The position numbers and the translations under genes were made by a program. A model generated the notes under the pieces. That model was given only the letters and a program-made list of their open reading frames with translations, was not told where the DNA came from and made no database searches. Below, piece after piece: positions 55,149-63,037 of a stretch of DNA of 64,000 nucleotides. Numbering within the stretch: position 1 is the first letter of the stretch; each line of letters begins with the position of its first letter. Source of the stretch: Haloarcula vallismortis ATCC 29715 (GTDB lineage Archaea; Halobacteriota; Halobacteria; Halobacteriales; Haloarculaceae); NCBI RefSeq assembly GCF_000337775.1, contig NZ_AOLQ01000038.1, positions 124,001 to 188,000 on the forward strand. The letters run 5' to 3'.

Positions 55149-55544
55149 GTGAATCGAACAGGCGTCTCTGAGCAATCTACTTCGGAGGCCACGACAGTCC
55201 TCTACGTCGATGACGACCAGTTGTTGCTCGATTTGCAGGCGGATATCGCCGACGAACGCGAGGCTATCGAACTAGTTACGACATCGAACACCGACCGGGC
55301 GGTGTCACTGCTGGCTGACCGCGGGTTCGACTGCGTGGTGGTCGGAAGCAGGCGAACTGTCTCGACACCGGGCAGGTTCGCTCGTGAAGTCCACACGGAA
55401 TATCCGGAGGTGACGCTGGTCCGGTACACCTGGGAGCCGTGGCAGGGCGACGCGGGCGAGGTGTTCGATGCAGTCTTCAAGAAACAGGTCAAGTCAGCGG
55501 GGACAGTGCAACTTCTCGACCGCGTCAGGTGGCTCGACGACTGA
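55149..55544 (+). CDS. receiver-like (pseudo-CheY) protein
   Basis: A 131-residue receiver-fold protein. TTVLYVDDDQLLLDLQ is the acidic-pocket strand, but the segment that should carry the phosphoacceptor Asp reads FDCVVVGSRR, with Gly/Ser in its place. A conserved Thr in LVRYTWEP and Lys in VFKKQVK remain. It is thus probably not phosphorylated and acts as a pseudo-receiver. GTG start. It sits between aroA and aroC with no kinase beside it. Confidence 0.75.
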   Translation: MNRTGVSEQSTSEATTVLYVDDDQLLLDLQADIADEREAIELVTTSNTDRAVSLLADRGFDCVVVGSRRTVSTPGRFAREVHTEYPEVTLVRYTWEPWQGDAGEVFDAVFKKQVKSAGTVQLLDRVRWLDD

Positions 55545-55592
55545 CAGGCGCATCTACAAGGTTCAAATGCCCGCAACCCCGACACCACTGTA

Positions 55593-56792
55593 ATGAACGG
55601 CAACGAGTTCGGTCGTCTGTTCCGCATGACGACCTACGGCGAGTCTCACGGGGAGGCGATGGGCTGTACTGTCTCCGGCGTTCCGGCGGGCGTCGAACTC
55701 TCCGAAGAGGAGATACAGAAAGACCTCGACCGGCGCAAACCCGGGCAGTCGATGATTACCACCTCCCGCGGCGAACCGGACAAGGTGACGATCAACTCCG
55801 GGATTCAGGACGGCTACACCACCGGGACACCCATCGGGATGGTCATCCAGAACAAGGACGCCCGCTCGGGCAAGTACGAGCCCTTCATCACGGCTCCGCG
55901 ACCCTCCCACGGCGACTACACTTACTCCGCGAAATTCGGGACCCGGAACTGGGGCGGCGGCGGCCGCTCATCCGCTCGCGAAACTGTCAACTGGGTCGCC
56001 GCCGGCGGCGTCGCCAAGCAGGTACTCGAACAGTCCGATTATGATGTCCAGATCAAGGCCCACGTCTGTCAGATCGGCGACGTCGAGGCCGGGCCGGTGA
56101 CTTTCGAGGACATGCTCGAACACAGCGAAGAAAACGAGGTTCGCTGTGCCGACCCCGAGGCCGCCGAGGAGATGCGCGATGTGGCCGACCAGCACCAGAA
56201 GGAAGGGGACTCCATCGGCGGTGCGATTTACTTCGAATGTCGTGGCGTCCCGTCGGGCCTCGGCGCGCCGCGGTTCGATAGCTTCCCGTCACGTCTCGGC
56301 CAGGCAATGTACTCCATCCCGGCCGTCAACGACTTCGAGTACGGCATCGGCCGCGAGGCCCGGACGACCAAGGGCAGCGAATACACCGAGAACTGGGAGT
56401 TCGACGAGGACGGCCACCCGACGCCCGTGGGCAACGACCACGGCGGCATCCAGGGCGGCATCACGACCGGCCAGCCCATCTACGGGGAAGTGTCGTGGCA
56501 CGCACCCGTGTCGATTCCCAAGACCCAGGAGACGGTCGACTGGGAGACAGGTGAGGGCAAGGAAATCACCGTCACCGGCCGCCACGACCCGGTCCTGCCG
56601 CCGCGGGCGGTCCCAGTCGTCGAAGCCATGCTCGCCTGTACAGTCCTCGACTTCATGCTGCTTGGCGGTCGCATCAACCCCGACCGACTCGACGGCCGGC
56701 CCGGCGAGTACGACACCGACTACCACCCGTCCAGTCCACAGAACGACCCCGAGGACGCGGATACCCACGCGAAAACTATCGACGACGACTAA
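55593..56792 (+). CDS. aroC: chorismate synthase
   Basis: Last step of the shikimate pathway: EPSP to chorismate with reduced FMN. The 399-residue protein has the N-terminal FGRLFRMTTYGESHGEAMGC (as GRLFRMTTYGESHG), RRKPGQS-like DRRKPGQSMITT, RSSARETVNWVAAG, and DNHGGIQGGITTGQPI-type DHGGIQGGITTGQ near the C-terminal side. Length and motifs are complete. It is two bases before the UDG gene on the same strand. Confidence 0.96.
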   Translation: MNGNEFGRLFRMTTYGESHGEAMGCTVSGVPAGVELSEEEIQKDLDRRKPGQSMITTSRGEPDKVTINSGIQDGYTTGTPIGMVIQNKDARSGKYEPFITAPRPSHGDYTYSAKFGTRNWGGGGRSSARETVNWVAAGGVAKQVLEQSDYDVQIKAHVCQIGDVEAGPVTFEDMLEHSEENEVRCADPEAAEEMRDVADQHQKEGDSIGGAIYFECRGVPSGLGAPRFDSFPSRLGQAMYSIPAVNDFEYGIGREARTTKGSEYTENWEFDEDGHPTPVGNDHGGIQGGITTGQPIYGEVSWHAPVSIPKTQETVDWETGEGKEITVTGRHDPVLPPRAVPVVEAMLACTVLDFMLLGGRINPDRLDGRPGEYDTDYHPSSPQNDPEDADTHAKTIDDD

Positions 56793-56793
56793 C

Positions 56794-57420
56794 ATGGACG
56801 CACACCAGGAGTCCAAGTCGAACCCGTTCGGAATGGACGAGGAGTGTCAGAACTGCCCCGCGCTCTGTGAGACACGTGAGAACGTCGTCCATGGCTACGG
56901 CGACGTTGGCGCTGAGTTCATCGTCCTCGGTGACTCGCCTGCGGCCGGCACGGACGAGTCAGGCATCCCCTTCACTGGTGAGCGCGAGCGCGAACTGCTC
57001 GACATCCTCGCCGCAGTCGACATGTGCTCGGACCCAGACGCCGACAGACCACAGTTGGAGAACACCTTTCTGACCTACGTGACCCGCTGTCGCCACCCAG
57101 ACAGGGCGGCCACCGACGAGGAGGTCGTCAACTGCGAGCCGTACCTCAACAGCGAGATACGGATGATTAACCCCGAAATCCTGCTCCCAGTCGGGCAGCG
57201 CCCCCTCGAAGAACTGGCCTTCGAGTACACGACGATGAGTGAAGACGAACTCGACATCAAGGACCGGCACGCCACGACGATTCGCGGCCGCGGGTTCGAA
57301 ATCCTCCCGATGATTCCGCCGAGCGAACAGACCGACGAGGAACGGACGGCGTTTCTGGACCACTTCAGCGAGACACTCGGACAGGACTACCGCCAGACGA
57401 AGGGCCGACGCGGGCGGTAG
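56794..57420 (+). CDS. uracil-DNA glycosylase family protein, Fe-S type
   Basis: A 208-residue UDG-superfamily enzyme that removes uracil from DNA. ECQNCPALC carries cysteines like the 4Fe-4S cluster of family 4/5 UDGs, with further cysteines in TRCRHP and NCEPYL. The IVLGDSPAAGTDESGIPF strand-loop is motif 1 and matches GEAPGxxED-like glycosylase loops with changes; the C-terminal motif 2 region is LPMIPPSEQ, where the usual HPS is changed. Activity should be checked. Start ATG 56794; stop TAG abuts the next gene. Confidence 0.85.
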   Translation: MDAHQESKSNPFGMDEECQNCPALCETRENVVHGYGDVGAEFIVLGDSPAAGTDESGIPFTGERERELLDILAAVDMCSDPDADRPQLENTFLTYVTRCRHPDRAATDEEVVNCEPYLNSEIRMINPEILLPVGQRPLEELAFEYTTMSEDELDIKDRHATTIRGRGFEILPMIPPSEQTDEERTAFLDHFSETLGQDYRQTKGRRGR

Positions 57421-57963
57421 TCAGGTCTCAGACCGGATTTCGGTTTCAACGGCCTGAAGCAACTCCTCCGGGCTCGAGACTGTTCCGTACTCTGTCGCTG
57501 CCTGCAACCGGTTTTCGGCGTCGTGGCGGTACTGGTCCGCCTGTGTCGATTCACCCTGTTCGCTGGCGTAGGTCATGCCGCTGAGCCATTCGGCAGCCTG
57601 CCAGAGACAGGTCGCCTTTTTGCGCGCGCGTTCCGACAACTCGGCCAACTCACTGTCGTCTGCTTCACGGACAGCCGTCGTGAACTCCTCGACGCCTTCC
57701 TCGAAGTCCGCTGCGGCACTGTCGAACCCACCCCGAGCGAGCGCCATCTCCCCGTCTTCGACGGTCGCCAGTGCGTCGGATAGCTGTCGGCGTGCTTCAC
57801 GATACCGGATGTAGCCGACATGGTACGCCCGCTGTGCCGCTGCGGTCCCGGACAGCGTGGCTTCTCGTTCACAGTCACGACACACGATCTTCGGTTGCGA
57901 CTCTCCAATAACACGGTACTCCGACCCACATCCGTCACATCTGTAGGTCTGGGATTGCTCCAT
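57421..57963 (-). CDS. zinc-ribbon protein with helical C-terminal domain
   Basis: A 180-residue soluble protein. The first 40 residues have CDGCGSEYRV and CRDCE, a zinc ribbon. The remainder is helical with several Ala/Glu-rich helices, resembling the AAA-associated MIT or TPR-like architecture only loosely. Function unknown. ATG 57963. It is convergent with the UDG gene; the stops abut. Confidence 0.7.
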   Translation of the reverse strand: MEQSQTYRCDGCGSEYRVIGESQPKIVCRDCEREATLSGTAAAQRAYHVGYIRYREARRQLSDALATVEDGEMALARGGFDSAAADFEEGVEEFTTAVREADDSELAELSERARKKATCLWQAAEWLSGMTYASEQGESTQADQYRHDAENRLQAATEYGTVSSPEELLQAVETEIRSET

Positions 57964-58063
57964 ATAGTTTCTCTTAGTTATCAAATACTGCTCACATCTT
58001 ATAATTGTTCTGTAGCTGCGCGGGAACACAAGCGACTAATCACAGTCGGGCCGAGAGGACAGT

Positions 58064-58816
58064 ATGACTACGGTAACTGTGCTGGCTGACCCGCCAGTCG
58101 AAGGGTTCGTGTTACAGGATCTGGCTGGCGGCATCTTAGACGACGCCGAGGCTGCCGAGCTATACGAAGCCATGTTGCTCGACGTCTGTCGTGCGGTGGA
58201 GATCAGCGGTGCCGAGTTGTTGGTGAACTACCGTCCCTCGGAACAGGTCCCGGACGGCGTAGACTCCGAGGCTGCGGTGCGAGAGCCAGTGACGGAGGCC
58301 CTCGAATCACCGGGCAACGCTCGATTCGAGGTACAGGTCGGTTCGACGTACGCGGGTCGGGTCGGCAACACGGTGACTCACCTCCTTGACCGGGAAGACA
58401 TCGCAACTGTCGCCGCCGTTGAACCAACAGCGGCGCTGTTGACCCGCCAGCTCATCGACAGTGCGGCGATGAAACTCCGGTCTAGCGGGGTGGTTCTTGG
58501 CCCCGCTGCGGACGGCCGCGTCTACTACGCCGGCTTCGGCGAACCGATAGATTTCGAGGACAGCTACGCTACCCCGGCAATCGAAACCATCGGCGAGCGG
58601 GCGGCGGATGCTGGTCTCGACGTGGACTTTCTCCCATCCGCAGCCGTCCTCGAGACGCAAGCAGATCTCAAGACCATCGTGCCGCTGCTACGCGCCAGGA
58701 ATCGGGCTGGTCGGGTCGTACCGCAACGAACGATGGCGTATCTCGATGACCTTGGAATACGTGTTGCCGACGACGACGGCGAGCCGAGCGTGGTCCGAGA
58801 GACCGACAGGCCTTAG
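58064..58816 (+). CDS. DUF2064-type glycosyltransferase-fold protein
   Basis: A 250-residue protein with a nucleotide-diphospho-sugar transferase-like fold. TVTVLADPPVEGFVLQDL begins the Rossmann-like half; VLGPAADGRVYYAGFGEP resembles the LGPALDGGYYLIGL-like core of the DUF2064 family. The enzymatic role is not established; related proteins occur with glycosyltransferases. It ends 27 bases before tRNA-Ser. Confidence 0.75.
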   Translation: MTTVTVLADPPVEGFVLQDLAGGILDDAEAAELYEAMLLDVCRAVEISGAELLVNYRPSEQVPDGVDSEAAVREPVTEALESPGNARFEVQVGSTYAGRVGNTVTHLLDREDIATVAAVEPTAALLTRQLIDSAAMKLRSSGVVLGPAADGRVYYAGFGEPIDFEDSYATPAIETIGERAADAGLDVDFLPSAAVLETQADLKTIVPLLRARNRAGRVVPQRTMAYLDDLGIRVADDDGEPSVVRETDRP

Positions 58817-58842
58817 AAGGCCCACCGAATATGCTTGACTGC

Positions 58843-58926
58843 GGTGGGATGGCAGAGCGGCCTATTGCGCCTGCCTTGAAAGCAGGTATCCTCACGGATT
58901 CCTGGGTTCAAATCCCAGTCCCACCG
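58843..58926 (+). tRNA. tRNA-Ser (UGA anticodon)
   Basis: An 84-base tRNA. The acceptor arm is GGTGGGA with TCCCACC and discriminator G; the anticodon stem-loop is CCTGC-CTTGAAA-GCAGG (anticodon TGA); the long variable arm (TATCCTCACGGATTC region) marks a Ser tRNA; the T arm is CTGGG-TTCAAAT-CCCAG. No CCA is encoded and no intron is seen. Directly behind it lies an array of repeated hairpins and tRNA 3'-end copies. Confidence 0.93.
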
Positions 58927-59170
58927 TATTTTGCCACGAACAAACCGTGAGTGGCAAATACATCAACTGGAATCTGAGCCCTGCAAGTCGCAGCGCACGA
59001 ACACAGTGAGTGCAACGTCTTGCTCTGGTTCAAATCCCAGTCCCACCTATTGCTCCGAGCAAATACGTGAGGAGCCACCGGTACGTGCTAGCGCTCTGAA
59101 GCCGACGAGTCCCAGCCCGCACAACGACGTGAGCAGGACCGTCTCGGCTCGGTTCAAATCTCGCCCACAG
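58927..59170. repeat. tandem array of hairpins and tRNA-Ser 3'-end copies
   Basis: The array has two units of about 122 bases directly downstream of tRNA-Ser. Each unit has two hairpins and ends with a tRNA 3'-end-like block. Hairpin stems/loops: (1) 58927-58937/58951-58960, loop 58938-58950; (2) 58995-58998/59010-59013; (3) 59052-59056/59071-59075; (4) 59116-59120/59133-59137 with one mismatch. Loops resemble one another (GAACAAACCGTGA, GAACACAGTGA, GAGCAAATACGTGA, ACAACGACGTGA), whereas stems differ but still pair. The 21-base tRNA segment at 58905-58925 recurs exactly at 59027-59047, and a decayed copy (GGTTCAAATC, then TCGCCCACA) at 59151-59169. The region is too short and irregular to be CRISPR. 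Confidence 0.75.
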
Positions 59171-59269
59171 TAACGTTCTGTCCAATCCAAGCAACCCTAA
59201 AACAGGATCGCAGAATTCACTGCCTTCTGATTCGTAGGGGTTGTTTACCAGATTAAAGCAACCGGGCGG
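59171..59269. other. gene-free stretch before the CARDB protein gene
   Basis: The stretch between the repeat array and the next promoter shows no gene, repeat or RNA signature. It adds to a gene-free zone of about 375 bases between tRNA-Ser and the coding region at 59302. Confidence 0.6.
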
Positions 59270-59275
59270 TTTTAT
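59270..59275 (+). promoter_or_regulatory. TATA box of the CARDB-type gene
   Basis: TTTTAT, centred about 29 bases before ATG 59302. Confidence 0.5.
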
Positions 59276-59301
59276 GTCGATAGTCTGGTTATGTCCGAGT
59301 A

Positions 59302-60687
59302 ATGGTACGTGAAGATAGGTCCCCAAGACAGCATCTTCCGGGTCTGCTAATCATCTGTGCCGTTGCCCTCCTCCTCGCAGCCACGGCAGCAGGCCCCGCT
59401 GTTGCTGATCCGAGTCTGATCGTGTCCGACGCGTCGAAAGACGCCGACACGATATTGGTCGGTGAATCGGTAAACATCACGGCAACGGTTGCAAACATCG
59501 GTAGCTCAGGCGGCGCGGCGACTATCGAGTACAGGGTTAACCGAACGACAAGAGCGAGTGAACGGGTGGTCCTCGACGCCGGTTCGTCAGTCGAGCGGAC
59601 ACGGGCGATAGAGTTCGACACTCCCGGAACATACAGCATAACAGTTAGGAGTGGCCCGGAGAGGTCGGCTGGGAATGTCAGTGTCAAGCCGGCGATTGTC
59701 GAGACGACGCGTCCGGACCCGAATACGCGACAGCTTAGGATACGCGCCGGGACAGTCTCGACGAACGACCCCTACGAACTGAACGTGTCGGGGCCGACGA
59801 ACCAGTCCTTCGCCGTCCAGTCCTGGACCGTCAACCCATCACAGCAAGCGTTCACGCAGGACGTGACCGAGTACACCGATCCCGGAGCGGCAGGTATCCC
59901 GGTTCCGTCCGGGGATGACGCGTCGGTGTTCGGCGTGGTGACTGCTAGCTCATCGGACGGGGTCGAGCCGTCGTCGATGCAGTTCACGGTAGACCGTGCA
60001 ACACTTCAGTCGGCCGGAATTACCGCGTCGGATGTCCGCGTGTATCACCGCGTGAACGAGTCCTGGGAGGCCGCCGAGACAAGCGTCGTGTCGGAGCAAC
60101 CCGACCACGTCGTCTACGAGGTAGATACTAGGGGAGCGTCGGCCTACGCCATCGGTCGAATCGAACCGTCCTTTACCGTCACACGGACGTCAGTCGTTAG
60201 CGAACAGGCGTCAGACGGCCATCGAGTAAGCATCAGGGGAACCGTCAAAAATGACGGCAGTGCCTCAGGTACGTACGACGCGCAGATGCTGGTCGACGGG
60301 GAAGTCGTTAACGAGACGTCCGTGACTGTTCCGCCGGAGACCGAACAGACAGTGACGCTATCGACGGTCATGACGACGCCGGGACAGTACCAGATCGGCT
60401 TCAGCGGTATCGAGGCTGGCGAAGTGCGGGTGACCGAGAGCCAACTCCAGACCAGCGGAGACGGCGGTGCCGAACCAGAAGCGGAGCCGACGGGCACAGA
60501 GTCAGCGGTCCAGACCGAACCCGCGGTCGACGGTGACGGCGGATTCGGGCCGCTCCCGGCAACAGTTATGGGTATCAGTACGGTGCTGATCCTTGGCGGA
60601 CTTCTCGGTGCGTTACTCCTGTTTGGCCTCGTCATCGTGATCCTCCGACGGGGTGGCAGCCGAAACGATAGCGGCTTCGAACTGTAG
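59302..60687 (+). CDS. surface protein with CARDB-like repeats and C-terminal membrane anchor
   Basis: A 461-residue cell-surface protein. A Sec-type signal (residues about 14-35) is followed by a CARDB-like domain (VNITATVANIGSSGG), a PGF-pre-PGF-type domain (VYHRVNESWEA through RGASAYAIGR) and a second CARDB-like domain (RVSIRGTVKNDGSASGTY). A Glu/Thr-rich stalk leads to one membrane helix (about residues 415-445) and a short basic tail. It would display ligand-binding or structural modules outside the cell. Several NxS/T sites suggest N-glycosylation. Confidence 0.8.
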   Translation: MVREDRSPRQHLPGLLIICAVALLLAATAAGPAVADPSLIVSDASKDADTILVGESVNITATVANIGSSGGAATIEYRVNRTTRASERVVLDAGSSVERTRAIEFDTPGTYSITVRSGPERSAGNVSVKPAIVETTRPDPNTRQLRIRAGTVSTNDPYELNVSGPTNQSFAVQSWTVNPSQQAFTQDVTEYTDPGAAGIPVPSGDDASVFGVVTASSSDGVEPSSMQFTVDRATLQSAGITASDVRVYHRVNESWEAAETSVVSEQPDHVVYEVDTRGASAYAIGRIEPSFTVTRTSVVSEQASDGHRVSIRGTVKNDGSASGTYDAQMLVDGEVVNETSVTVPPETEQTVTLSTVMTTPGQYQIGFSGIEAGEVRVTESQLQTSGDGGAEPEAEPTGTESAVQTEPAVDGDGGFGPLPATVMGISTVLILGGLLGALLLFGLVIVILRRGGSRNDSGFEL

Positions 60688-60703
60688 GCGGGGAGAGAAA
60701 CCC

Positions 60704-60710
60704 TTTTTAT
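60704..60710 (+). promoter_or_regulatory. TATA box of the 99-residue gene
   Basis: TTTTTAT, centred 26 bases before ATG 60733, showing that the in-frame ATG at 60709 lies within the promoter and is not used. Confidence 0.6.
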
Positions 60711-60732
60711 GCCAGTGTCCAGAGAACCGCGT

Positions 60733-61032
60733 ATGGATTGGCCACACGATCCGGACGGTGAGGAAGGAAGCGAGGGCCGGCGCAAGTACGGCCACGCTGT
60801 GCTGGCGAAGAAAGTCGACGAAGACGAGGACTTCCCACTGACCGCCGCGGAGTACGTCGAACAGTACGGCGACCACCCGGTTCGGATCGACTACGAGACG
60901 GTCGTTAGCGTGGCAGACATCTTCGAACATGTCGACCAAGAGGAGTTCGAGGACTTCCCTGATTTCCACAAATCGCTCGGGCGCGCGCTGCGCGAGGCAG
61001 ACTGGTGGCCATACAGACTCGAACAGGCCTGA
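60733..61032 (+). CDS. conserved haloarchaeal protein of unknown function
   Basis: A 99-residue very acidic soluble protein (MDWPHDPDGEEG start; many Asp/Glu). The central part has FPLTAAEYVEQYGDHPVRIDYE and the C-terminus ends WWPYRLEQA. I recall it as DUF5785-type. ATG 60733 is set by the TATA box 26 bases upstream. No function is known to me. Confidence 0.7.
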   Translation: MDWPHDPDGEEGSEGRRKYGHAVLAKKVDEDEDFPLTAAEYVEQYGDHPVRIDYETVVSVADIFEHVDQEEFEDFPDFHKSLGRALREADWWPYRLEQA

Positions 61033-61087
61033 TTGTGTAGTGTGTGGGCACGACACATACTTGTGGGTGGACGGTGTAGCGTCGCAT

Positions 61088-61426
61088 ATGGCGACGACAT
61101 CTTCAGGCGGTGACCGCGCCGAACAGGGGCTTCCCGAGAACGTTGTTGCCGACCTGCTGTCGGATGACATTCGCCGTCACGCGCTGGTGATACTGGCTGA
61201 GCGCGATGAGCCGGTAGTCGTGTCGGATCTCGCGGCGGCGGTTCTGGCGGCCGAGCGTGGCATTGAGCCAGCGGCAGTTCCGGACGCTGCGAGAGACGAA
61301 CTCACCGAGGAACTGTTCACCGAGCACCTTCCAAAGCTGACGGCAACAGATATCGTTACGTACGACTCAATGGTTGGGACCGTCGAGATACAGCGGTGTG
61401 ACGTAGTACCGACTGACCGCCGTTGA
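61088..61426 (+). CDS. winged-helix regulator, DUF7344-like
   Basis: A 112-residue DNA-binding protein. LLSDDIRRHALVILAERDEPVVVSDLA starts the winged helix, and a second helix pair (ELTEELFTEHLPKLTATDIVTYD) completes it. The target is not evident. It stands alone between the acidic small protein and gch3. Confidence 0.75.
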   Translation: MATTSSGGDRAEQGLPENVVADLLSDDIRRHALVILAERDEPVVVSDLAAAVLAAERGIEPAAVPDAARDELTEELFTEHLPKLTATDIVTYDSMVGTVEIQRCDVVPTDRR

Positions 61427-61534
61427 ACTGGTCCTGGCGTCCGGAATCCGACACCGGTTGAATCGGATAACAGTGCCCTCTGCCGGAGCATTTCGATAGA
61501 GCAATACCTGTTGCTTCCAAACTGTCGATGGACA

Positions 61535-62308
61535 GTGACTAACACCCAGATAACCCATATACAGATTGACAACTACGGACCGTGGACCGTGACGCCGGAA
61601 CCCCGCCGTGAAGTCGATCTTCAGACACTCCAGTCGAGACTGTACGCTGACCTCGCACAACTGTTCGGGAACCGCGACGGCTACATCTTCTTCTCGCGGT
61701 TCGACAACATGATCGCCGTGACGAATGGACTGGACGAGGAAGCACACGCCCTCATCCAGGAATCCGTCGGCAACCGCTACCCGGTGACGATGAGCCTTTC
61801 TGTCGCGACAGGAACGACGCCCGTCTCGGCGCTGGGGACGGCGACGGAACAACTGCAGGAGGCCGGTAGTGCACAGGACAAGAGTCGACGAGAAGTGCTA
61901 CGCGGTCAGACAATCGACGAGGAGTTCCGAAAGTCCACAGACGTACAACTCGCGCATTTCGATGTCGACGACGCGACCGAGAAGTACACCGACCAGCTCA
62001 ACGAGTTCGACACGTTCATCCAGATCGAGCAGGGGTACGCGGCGCTCATGAAGTATATGCGTGAGGCCCACGACTCGCTGTCGTTTTTCGTCGGCGGGGA
62101 TAACGTCATCGCAGTCTGCCCGGACTTAGACGAGGCGGACTACCACGACGCAATCGACCATGTTCGCGAAGCAGTCGACGTGGATCTGAAAGTCGGTGTC
62201 GGACGCGGACGGACAGCAGCTACGGCCGGGATGGACGCCAAGCACGCGTTAGAGACCTGTCGGGCGACCGGAGAGGCCGTCACCATCGAAACCGAGACAA
62301 TTGAGTAA
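61535..62308 (+). CDS. gch3: GTP cyclohydrolase III
   Basis: Converts GTP to the formamidopyrimidine nucleotide (FAPy) that starts riboflavin or F420-type pathways in archaea. The 257-residue protein has two GGDEF-like ferredoxin folds: MTNTQITHIQIDNYGPWTVT-type N-terminus (here starting with GTG 61535), VQLAHFDVDDATEKYTD and FFVGGDNVIAVCPDL, where GGDN replaces GGDEF, then KVGVGRGRTA. Motifs and length match GCH III of methanogens and haloarchaea. Confidence 0.92.
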   Translation: MTNTQITHIQIDNYGPWTVTPEPRREVDLQTLQSRLYADLAQLFGNRDGYIFFSRFDNMIAVTNGLDEEAHALIQESVGNRYPVTMSLSVATGTTPVSALGTATEQLQEAGSAQDKSRREVLRGQTIDEEFRKSTDVQLAHFDVDDATEKYTDQLNEFDTFIQIEQGYAALMKYMREAHDSLSFFVGGDNVIAVCPDLDEADYHDAIDHVREAVDVDLKVGVGRGRTAATAGMDAKHALETCRATGEAVTIETETIE

Positions 62309-62344
62309 TTTGTGAGTCACGCGATATAAACATAGTGGAGGTAT

Positions 62345-62350
62345 CTTTTA
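62345..62350 (+). promoter_or_regulatory. TATA box of the CBS/zinc-ribbon gene
   Basis: CTTTTA, centred 28 bases before ATG 62376. Confidence 0.5.
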
Positions 62351-62375
62351 GACCGGTCGTGTGGTAACCACACAC

Positions 62376-62951
62376 ATGAACGGTGAGGTCACTGTGCGGG
62401 AGGTTATGAATCGAGAGTACGTCGGTGCGAGCGAGTCCGACGACCTCCTCGAAACGACGGAGTTGCTGATCCGTGAGGACCAGCATCCGATTCTCGTGTT
62501 GCGGGGGAACGAACCGGTCGGCGTCGCGACGGACAGGGACGTGCTGGCATACATCGTCGACGGCGGCAACCCGGACACCGCCACAGTCGGCGACGTGATG
62601 CGCGAGTCCATTCCAACGATTGACCCTGACGCCGGGCTTCCGGAGGCCCGCGACCAAATGGCGACGCGGTCGGCCGAATTCCTCTTGGTCACGGCGGACA
62701 GTGAACCACTCGGAACGCTGACCGAGCACGACATCCTCTCGACCGCGAGACTGGAGAGCGAGTCGACAGACTTCGTAGAGCAGCCCTCGCCGGTTGCAAC
62801 GACCGGTCAGGAAGCCACCACAGACGGGATGCAGTCCGCCGCCGAGGATTCGTTCGATAGTCAGGGCATCTGTTCTGCCTGCAGCACGTTTACACGGGAC
62901 CTGGCGTCGTTCAACGGGCAACTCCTCTGTGCAGACTGTCGTGATGTCTGA
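62376..62951 (+). CDS. two CBS domains fused to a C-terminal zinc ribbon
   Basis: A 191-residue protein. Residues about 7-125 form a CBS pair (VREVMNREYVGASESDDL; VGDVMRESIPTIDPDAGL) and a linker leads to a zinc ribbon (CSACSTFTRD and LLCADCRDV). CBS pairs bind adenosyl nucleotides; the zinc ribbon suggests a protein or nucleic-acid contact. It is the second CBS-pair protein in the window (the other lacks the ribbon). Not obviously linked to its neighbours. Confidence 0.8.
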   Translation: MNGEVTVREVMNREYVGASESDDLLETTELLIREDQHPILVLRGNEPVGVATDRDVLAYIVDGGNPDTATVGDVMRESIPTIDPDAGLPEARDQMATRSAEFLLVTADSEPLGTLTEHDILSTARLESESTDFVEQPSPVATTGQEATTDGMQSAAEDSFDSQGICSACSTFTRDLASFNGQLLCADCRDV

Positions 62952-63037
62952 GCCGCGTCAGTCGGTCTCCGCTCTCGTAGCGGACAGATACGGCGGTGTA
63001 GCCGAACTGTTTTGACCGTACGACACCGAGTACCACC

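Noticed and set aside
58927-59170. CRISPR array
   Set aside because: Units are diverged, with different stems and no identical short repeats separated by unique spacers; no cas genes are nearby.
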